Part shown: in pieces, positions 58,535 to 64,000 of the stretch
How the letters are laid out: every line of letters starts with the position of its first letter
Position numbering within the stretch: position 1 is the stretch's first letter
Source: Streptomyces roseifaciens
GTDB taxonomy: Bacteria > Actinomycetota > Actinomycetes > Streptomycetales > Streptomycetaceae
Length of the DNA stretch: 64,000 bases
NCBI RefSeq assembly: GCF_001445655.1
Contig: NZ_LNBE01000003.1
Coordinates: 912,530-976,529, forward strand
Reading direction: 5' to 3'
Program-made: the position numbers and the translations under genes
Notes under the pieces: model-generated
What the model was told of the DNA's origin: nothing
The model's database searches: none
The model's input: only the letters and a program-made list of their open reading frames with translations

Positions 58535-58668
58535 GCCCGCATGCTAAGCGGAGACCTCGTCCGGCTGGGCCGGGGGCCGGATTCACCGTCCGGTCGCGGG
58601 CCGGAAGCCGCTGCCCGAGCCGCTGTCCGGAGCCGCTGTCCGGTCGCGGCGGGGCCGTCACGCCGGAG

Positions 58669-59253
58669 TCACTCCCCGGACGCCTCCCCCGCCTCCGCCC
58701 CCGCTTCCTTCTCCGTCTCCTGCGCCATGGCGGCCAGCTTGGTGACCGTGTTCCAGTTGCGCCCGGTGCCCGCCGTGCCCAGGCGCCGCTCCGTCAGCAC
58801 CTTCGCGAGCTTCGCGTCCCGGATCCCCTCCGCGTAGTACACGTACAGCTCGCGCCCGGCCAGGACGAACTCCTCCGGCGCGTACGCCGCCGGGTCCAGG
58901 TCCGCGACGGCCGCCGGGTCGGCGGGGGCGGCCAGGAACGTCACCACGAACCGCGCGGGGTCGACATCCCGTCCGGCGAACGGATCGGCGTCAACGACGC
59001 GGCGCATGTCACCCACGTCCCGCACCATGCACGCCACCGGGAAGCCCAGCTCGCGCTCGATCGCCTGCTCGAGCCCGCGGGCCAGCTCCTCCGGGCCCGC
59101 GCTCGGGTGGGTGAACACGGCGTTGCCGCTGTTGAGATGCGTACGGACGGAGCCGCAGCCCATACCGGACAGCAGCTCCCGCAGGGTCTGCATGGGAACA
59201 CGCTTCTTGCCGCCCACATTGATACCGCGCAGCAGCGCCACATACGTTGTCAC
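58669..59253 (-). CDS. DUF1697 protein
   Basis: The protein has 194 residues. TYVALLRGINVGGKKRVPM, then LNSGNAVF and YYAEGIRDAKLAKVLTERRLG, TGRNWNTVTKL are the DUF1697 signature. The function is unknown. The GTG at 59253 lies six bases after TACGGT (59265-59260 on this strand), so the mRNA is probably leaderless. It is divergent from the esterase gene, and the C-terminal Glu/Ala tail is low complexity. Confidence 0.9.
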   Translation of the reverse strand: MTTYVALLRGINVGGKKRVPMQTLRELLSGMGCGSVRTHLNSGNAVFTHPSAGPEELARGLEQAIERELGFPVACMVRDVGDMRRVVDADPFAGRDVDPARFVVTFLAAPADPAAVADLDPAAYAPEEFVLAGRELYVYYAEGIRDAKLAKVLTERRLGTAGTGRNWNTVTKLAAMAQETEKEAGAEAGEASGE

Positions 59254-59302
59254 ACCCTCACCGTAGTGTGGACGGACATCACCGAGGGTGAGGGGGCGTC
59301 AC

Positions 59303-60391
59303 ATGGTGGACAAGGCACGCACGCGCGGGGCATTGACGGTGCTCGCGCTGATCCTGACTCTGCTGGGGATTCAGGTCCCCGGCGCCGGTGGCGCGGGTAC
59401 GGCCCGCGCCGCGGACGATCCGGCCGAAGTCGTCCAGGAAGTACGGACCGGCGACCGGATGCTCGACGTGGCCGTCCGGTCGCCCCGGATCGACGGACTG
59501 ACGCACACCAGATGGGTACGGCTGCTGCTCCCCGCCGGCTGGGACCGGAACGCGCAGCGCACGTGGCCCACGCTGTGGCTGCTGCACGGCGGTGGCGGGA
59601 ACCACAAGGACTGGACCGGCAACACGCATGTCGAGGAGCTCGCCGCCGGGCGGGACGTCATCGTCGTCATGCCGGAGACCAGCGGCTGCAGCGGCTACAG
59701 CGACTGGTGGAACTACGGCAGGGGCGGCGCTCCCGCCTGGGAGACCTATCTGCTCGGCGAGCTCAGGCCGCTCCTGGAGCGTGCCTACCGCGCCGGTACG
59801 GACCGGGCGGCCGTCGCGGGTCTGTCCATGGGCGGCCAGGGCGCGCTGAAGTTCGCCGCCGCGCACCCGGGCATGTTCAAGGCGGCCGCCTCCTACAGCG
59901 GCGGCGTCAACATGCTGTACAAGTCGCCCGACGGCGGCTTCAACGGGCCCGACGCGGTCAAGCTCGGCGGCATCTCCTGCCTCGCCGACTGGAAGCGCGT
60001 GTGGGGGGAGCCCGGATATCCCTTCGACACCGGCGACCCCGCCGACGTGCGCCAGCGGAGCATCTGGGAACGGCACAGCCCCCTGCACCAGGCCGCCTCC
60101 CTCGCAGGGACGCCCCTCTACGTTTCCTACGGAAACGGCACCGACAGCGGGACGGGCTGGCAGTGGGGCGGACCACCGCCCTCCCCGGCCCGCTGCACCG
60201 ACCCGGCGGCACACGGCGACGAGGCCGTCGAACGCGCGATCTTCGGCATGAACGGGCAGCTCCGGGCCCGCCTCGCCGAACTCCGCATCCCGGCCACGGT
60301 GTGCGCCTCCGAAGGCACCCACACGTGGCCGTACTGGGAGCGGGAGCTCGTCGCCTCCTTCCCGATGCTGATGCACGCCGTAGGCGCCTAG
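59303..60391 (+). CDS. Secreted esterase (antigen 85/esterase D-like)
   Basis: The protein has 362 residues. A Sec signal (ALTVLALILTLLG through AGTARAAD) is followed by an alpha/beta hydrolase with LWLLHGGGGNHKDWTG (oxyanion loop), the nucleophile in GLSMGGQGALKFAAAHP and a late His in EGTHTWPYW. The ATG at 59303 follows AGGGGG by six bases; a GTG at 59288 would only add MRGRH. The stop TAG shares CTAG with the stop of the convergent mannosidase. The substrate is probably an acyl ester outside the cell. Confidence 0.87.
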   Translation: MVDKARTRGALTVLALILTLLGIQVPGAGGAGTARAADDPAEVVQEVRTGDRMLDVAVRSPRIDGLTHTRWVRLLLPAGWDRNAQRTWPTLWLLHGGGGNHKDWTGNTHVEELAAGRDVIVVMPETSGCSGYSDWWNYGRGGAPAWETYLLGELRPLLERAYRAGTDRAAVAGLSMGGQGALKFAAAHPGMFKAAASYSGGVNMLYKSPDGGFNGPDAVKLGGISCLADWKRVWGEPGYPFDTGDPADVRQRSIWERHSPLHQAASLAGTPLYVSYGNGTDSGTGWQWGGPPPSPARCTDPAAHGDEAVERAIFGMNGQLRARLAELRIPATVCASEGTHTWPYWERELVASFPMLMHAVGA

Positions 60392-63300
60392 CCGCGCCGC
60401 TCCAGCCGCAGGGTGAGGACCTGGAACGGCCGCAGTGCCAGCGGGACGACGTCGCCGCCCGTCGCCGCCGTGGCCTGCGGCCGCTCCAGCAGGTCGCACA
60501 CGGAGGCCGAGGCCAGGGGGAAACCCGTCTTCAGGAGGGCCCGGGCCCGGCCGCCCAGTGACTCGTACAGGCGGACGACGACGTCTCCGCTTCCGTCGTC
60601 CGCGAGCTTGACCGCGGAGACGACGACCGCCTCGTCGTCGACGTGCACCAGAGGCCGCACGCCCGAGCTTCCCGGCACCCGCCGCTCCGGCAGGTTGATG
60701 CGGTACCCCTCGCGGACGGCGTCGCCGATCGACGCGTTCGGCACCAGCGCGTACCGGAAGCGGTGCACCCCCTGGTCGGTGCGCGGGTCCGGGAAGCGCG
60801 GGGCCCGCAGGAGAGACAGCCGGACCGTCGTGGTCGTGCCCGTGTCCTCCGGGCGGACCGTCCGCGTCACGTCGTAGCCGTACGTCGCGTCGTTGACGAC
60901 CGCCACGCCCCAGCCCGGCTCCTCCAGGTGCACGAAGCGGTGCGCGCACGCCTCGAACTTGGCGGCGTCCCAGCTGGTGTTGGTGTGCGTGGGCCGGTAC
61001 AGGTGCCCGAACTGGGTCTCCGCCGCCGTACGGTCGGCGTGCAGGTCGAGCGGGAAGGCCGCCTTGAGGAACTTCTCCGTCTCGTGCCAGTCGACCTCCG
61101 TCTCGACGTCCAGGCGCCGTGCGCCCGCCGGGAGGGCGATCCGCTGCTCGACGCGCGAGGAGCCGAAAGTGCGCACCACGCGCACCGCCGTCCCGTCATC
61201 GGCGAGCTCCACCGACTCGGCGTCCGTCAGGTCGGTCACCGTGTTCCGGTAGAAGTGGTCCACGTCCCAGGCGTCCCACATGTTCGGGAAGTCCTGGTGC
61301 AGTTGCAGCAGATTGGCCGCCGCTCCCGGCGCGATCGTCTCCCGCTCCGCCTCGCGGTCGTACACGGACACCACGAGCCCGCGCCGGTCGACCTCGGCCC
61401 GCAGCCAGGTGTTCTCCAGGACGAAGCCGCCACCCTCGCGCTGCCGGACCGCCGGCGGTGCGGGTGCGAAGGAACCGCCGTGAACGGCGGCCTGCGCGGG
61501 AACACCGCCCCGCCCGTGCGGCGCCGCATTGAACACCACCGCCCCGCCGCCCGCCCCGTCGCCCGCCAGCGCCGCCAGTGCACCCGCGACGATCTCCTCC
61601 AGCTCCGCCGCCACCGCCGCGTACGTCGCCGCCGCCTCCCGGTGCACCCACGCGATCGACGTGCCCGGCAGGATGTCGTGGAACTGGTGCAGCAGCACCG
61701 TCTTCCAGATCCGGTCCAGCGCCTCGTGCGGATACGGGAAGCCCGTCCGCACGGCCGCCGTCGCCGCCCACAGCTCTGCCTCGTACAGCAGGTGCTCGCT
61801 GCGCCGGTTGCCCTGCTTGGTGCGGGCCTGGCTGGTCAGGGTCGCCCGGTGCAGCTCCAGATACAGCTCGCCCACCCACACCGGCGCGTCGCCGTACTCC
61901 GCGTGCGCCTTCTCGAAGAACGCCGAGGGCTTCTCGAAGACCACCCGCGCCGAGCCCTCCAGGTCCGCCAGCCGCTTCGCCCGCGCCAGCATCTCGCGCG
62001 TGGTGCCGCCGCCCCCGTCGCCCCACCCCGTCGGCGCGAGGGAGCGGGTGGCCCCGCCCTTCTCCTGGAAGTTGCGGACGGCGTGCGCGAGCTCCCGGCC
62101 CGAGAGCTGGGCGTTGTAGGTGTCGATCGGCGGGAAGTGAGTGAAGACGCGGGTGCCGTCCAGGCCCTCCCACCAGAACGTGTGGTGCGGGAACTTGTTC
62201 GCCTGGCTCCACGAGATCTTCTGCGTCAGGAACCACTTGGCCCCCGCCAGCCTCACCAGCTGCGGCAGTGCGGCGGAGTAGCCGAAGGAGTCCGGCAGCC
62301 ACACCTCCTCCGTCTCGATCCCGAACTCCTCCAGGAAGAAGCGCTTGCCGTGCACGAACTGCCGGGCCAGCGCCTCCGACCCCGGCATGTTCGTGTCCGA
62401 CTCCACCCACATGCCGCCCACCGGCACGAACCGGCCGTCCGCGACGGCCTTCTTCACGCGCGCGTACACCTCCGGCCGGTGCTCCTTGATCCACGCGAAC
62501 TGCTGGGCCTGCGACATGGCGTAGACGAACTCCGGCTCGTCCTCCAGCAGCGCGGTCATGTTCGACGTCGTGCGGGCGACCTTGCGCACCGTCTCGCGGA
62601 GCGGCCACAGCCACGCCGAGTCGATGTGCGCGTGGCCCACCGCGCTGATCCGGTGCGCGGAGGCGTGCGCGGGGGCGGACAGGACGGCCGCGAGCCGCTC
62701 GCGCGCCGCGGCCGCCGTACCGCCGACGTCCTGCAGGTCGACCGCGTCCAGCGCGCGCTCGACCGCCCGCAGGATCTCCCAGCGGCGCGGCGACTCCACC
62801 GGCAGCTCGGTCATCAGACCCTCCAGCACCTCCAGGTCCTGGACCAGCTCCCACACCGTCCGGTCGAAGACCGCGAGGTCCATGCGCGCCAGCCGGTAGC
62901 GCGGCTCGCCGTCCGCCGTCTCCCGGTCGCCCAGTTCGGTCGGCACGAACGGGTGGTAGTCGAGGATGACGGGGTTGGACGACGCCTCGACGTGCAGCAG
63001 CACCTCCTCGCCGCCCACCGCCCGGTCGGCGATGCGGACCCACTGGTTGCGCGGGTTCAGGCCCTTCACGGGCGAGCCGTCCGGCCGGTGGACGAGCCCC
63101 TCGCACTGGAAGCCCGGCATGTTCTCGTCGAACCCCAGGTCGAGCAGCGCCTCGACCGTACGGCCCGCCCAGTGCCGCGGCACGCTGCCCGCGACGGTGA
63201 ACCAGCTCGTGCCCCACGGCGGCCCCCACGCCGCGCCGGCCTCGATCGGCACGCCCCCGGCGGCGATCCCCTCGGCCACCGGGACGGGCTCGCCGGGCGC

Positions 63301-63411
63301 GTTCCAGACGGTGACGGACAGCGGCACCGACTCGGGGTACACGGCCGGCCGGATGCGCTCGTCCAGCACGCGCTTCAGCCGGGCTTCGGTGATGGTGCGG
63401 TCGTTGTGCAT
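60388..63411 (-). CDS. GH38 alpha-mannosidase
   Basis: The protein has 1007 residues. The N-terminal beta domain is followed by the GH38 catalytic domain with zinc ligands in GHAHIDSAWLWP, the nucleophile Asp in GGMWVESDTNMPGSE, WLPDSFGYSAALPQL and LLHQFHDILPGTSI. A C-terminal glycosyl-hydrolase 38 beta domain completes the full length. No signal peptide is visible, so it is likely cytoplasmic and acts on imported manno-oligosaccharides. AAGGA lies ten bases before the ATG. It follows a secreted glycan enzyme by 13 bp, probably as one operon. Confidence 0.93.
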   Translation of the reverse strand: MHNDRTITEARLKRVLDERIRPAVYPESVPLSVTVWNAPGEPVPVAEGIAAGGVPIEAGAAWGPPWGTSWFTVAGSVPRHWAGRTVEALLDLGFDENMPGFQCEGLVHRPDGSPVKGLNPRNQWVRIADRAVGGEEVLLHVEASSNPVILDYHPFVPTELGDRETADGEPRYRLARMDLAVFDRTVWELVQDLEVLEGLMTELPVESPRRWEILRAVERALDAVDLQDVGGTAAAARERLAAVLSAPAHASAHRISAVGHAHIDSAWLWPLRETVRKVARTTSNMTALLEDEPEFVYAMSQAQQFAWIKEHRPEVYARVKKAVADGRFVPVGGMWVESDTNMPGSEALARQFVHGKRFFLEEFGIETEEVWLPDSFGYSAALPQLVRLAGAKWFLTQKISWSQANKFPHHTFWWEGLDGTRVFTHFPPIDTYNAQLSGRELAHAVRNFQEKGGATRSLAPTGWGDGGGGTTREMLARAKRLADLEGSARVVFEKPSAFFEKAHAEYGDAPVWVGELYLELHRATLTSQARTKQGNRRSEHLLYEAELWAATAAVRTGFPYPHEALDRIWKTVLLHQFHDILPGTSIAWVHREAAATYAAVAAELEEIVAGALAALAGDGAGGGAVVFNAAPHGRGGVPAQAAVHGGSFAPAPPAVRQREGGGFVLENTWLRAEVDRRGLVVSVYDREAERETIAPGAAANLLQLHQDFPNMWDAWDVDHFYRNTVTDLTDAESVELADDGTAVRVVRTFGSSRVEQRIALPAGARRLDVETEVDWHETEKFLKAAFPLDLHADRTAAETQFGHLYRPTHTNTSWDAAKFEACAHRFVHLEEPGWGVAVVNDATYGYDVTRTVRPEDTGTTTTVRLSLLRAPRFPDPRTDQGVHRFRYALVPNASIGDAVREGYRINLPERRVPGSSGVRPLVHVDDEAVVVSAVKLADDGSGDVVVRLYESLGGRARALLKTGFPLASASVCDLLERPQATAATGGDVVPLALRPFQVLTLRLERRG

Positions 63412-63424
63412 CAGGTCGGATTCC

Positions 63425-64000
63425 TTACCAGCGAAAGGTGACGGGAGCGGGGGCGGAGACGCTGTACAGCTCGTCCACGGCGCGCACCTCGATGCGGGTG
63501 GCCGCCTCGCCGTCCGTACGACGCAGCGCCGGGACGTAGTAGGCATGCCCGCAGGTGCCGCCGAGGAAGCGGAAGCGCCCGCCGGGCAGGGCCTGGCGCA
63601 CCTCGTACTGGCGTACGGGGACGGTGCGGTGGCCGCTTCCGGCGGGGGCTCCCCAGGCCAGACGCAGCCCGGCCGTGCCGTCGGCGCCCACCCGCGCCGC
63701 GGTGATCGCGGCGTGCGCCGGCCGGGCGGGTGCCGCCGGGGCGGCGGCGCGCACCGCCAGCCCGCCCAGGCGCCAGCGCACCGCACCGCCGTCCGCGGCG
63801 GTGAGCCGGATGCCGAGCGAGCGGATCGTCCGCCCCTTGCGGCCGCGCAGCTTCGCCCCGGCACGGACGGTGACCGTGGTCCAGCCGCGGCCGCCCGCGC
63901 GGAACGCGCCGGCCGGCAGGAAGGCGTACGGCTCGTCGTCCACGGCGACCGCCAGCTCGACGCGGACCGCCGCCGAGCCGGGGTCCGTGCGCTGGGCCAG
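63425..64000 (-). CDS. C-terminal part of a probable secreted glycan-active enzyme (GH85-like), cut by window edge
   Basis: There are 191 codons open to the window end; the start lies beyond 64000. The sequence shows a beta-rich segment (GWTTVTVRAGAKLRGRKGRT, SLGIRLTAADGG) and then a fibronectin-III-like domain (LRLAWGAPAGSG through RIEVRAVDELYSVSAP). GGTCGHAYYVPALRR resembles the C-terminal domain of GH85 endo-beta-N-acetylglucosaminidases. The tie to a GH38 mannosidase supports N-glycan breakdown, but the catalytic part is not visible, so the call is tentative. Confidence 0.5.
   Translation of the reverse strand: MAQRTDPGSAAVRVELAVAVDDEPYAFLPAGAFRAGGRGWTTVTVRAGAKLRGRKGRTIRSLGIRLTAADGGAVRWRLGGLAVRAAAPAAPARPAHAAITAARVGADGTAGLRLAWGAPAGSGHRTVPVRQYEVRQALPGGRFRFLGGTCGHAYYVPALRRTDGEAATRIEVRAVDELYSVSAPAPVTFRW

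Overview
The window is high-GC DNA (well above 70% G+C, third codon positions almost always G or C) with GTG/ATG starts, four-base stop/start overlaps, Streptomyces-type promoters and ergothioneine genes. This points to a Streptomyces or close relative, in a chromosomal region. No rRNA, tRNA, CRISPR array, insertion sequence or phage gene was recognised.

Layout. 1-8826: a tightly overlapped block with a dipeptide epimerase, an MFS exporter, a methyltransferase and a complete peptide/nickel-type ABC importer. 8840-15034: a small secreted protein, a short UvrA-like ATPase, an intergenic array of about five 166-bp tandem repeats, an FAD monooxygenase and an Fpg/Nei glycosylase. 15044-23250: an APC amino-acid permease, a GH92 mannosidase with a LacI-type operator, a FhuF-like Fe-S protein, a PAS-LuxR regulator, a type II NADH dehydrogenase and a secreted PI-PLC-like enzyme. 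23330-29684: PaaX-type regulator divergent from an AidB-type acyl-CoA dehydrogenase and a crotonase with a 36-bp palindrome between them, then a poorly coding stretch, a DUF4239 membrane protein and a cytochrome P450.

29780-34156 is egtABCD, the ergothioneine operon. It is followed by a universal stress protein, a small unknown protein, dodecin, a two-component system with a lipoprotein, and a polysaccharide deacetylase whose leader can fold into a hairpin that hides its Shine-Dalgarno. 39117-43745 holds a Cu(+)-ATPase preceded by three CsoR-type G-tract operators, a MarR regulator and a FUSC exporter.

43768-54886 is the most coherent system: a KstR2-controlled cluster for degrading the steroid C/D rings (the HIP pathway), with two acyl-CoA dehydrogenases, two crotonases, three SDRs, FadA6 thiolase, IpdC, IpdB, IpdA and the KstR2 regulator. 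Two KstR2-type boxes lie in the two divergent promoters. FadD3, the ligase that starts the pathway, is not here. 54939-58534 is an ABC exporter whose ATPase is fused to an extracytoplasmic alpha/beta hydrolase. 58669-64000 carries a DUF1697 protein, a secreted esterase, a GH38 alpha-mannosidase and the C-terminus of a likely glycan-active secreted enzyme.

A recurring feature is a TANNNT-like -10 box ending 6-7 nt before the start codon (about ten genes), which suggests many leaderless transcripts.
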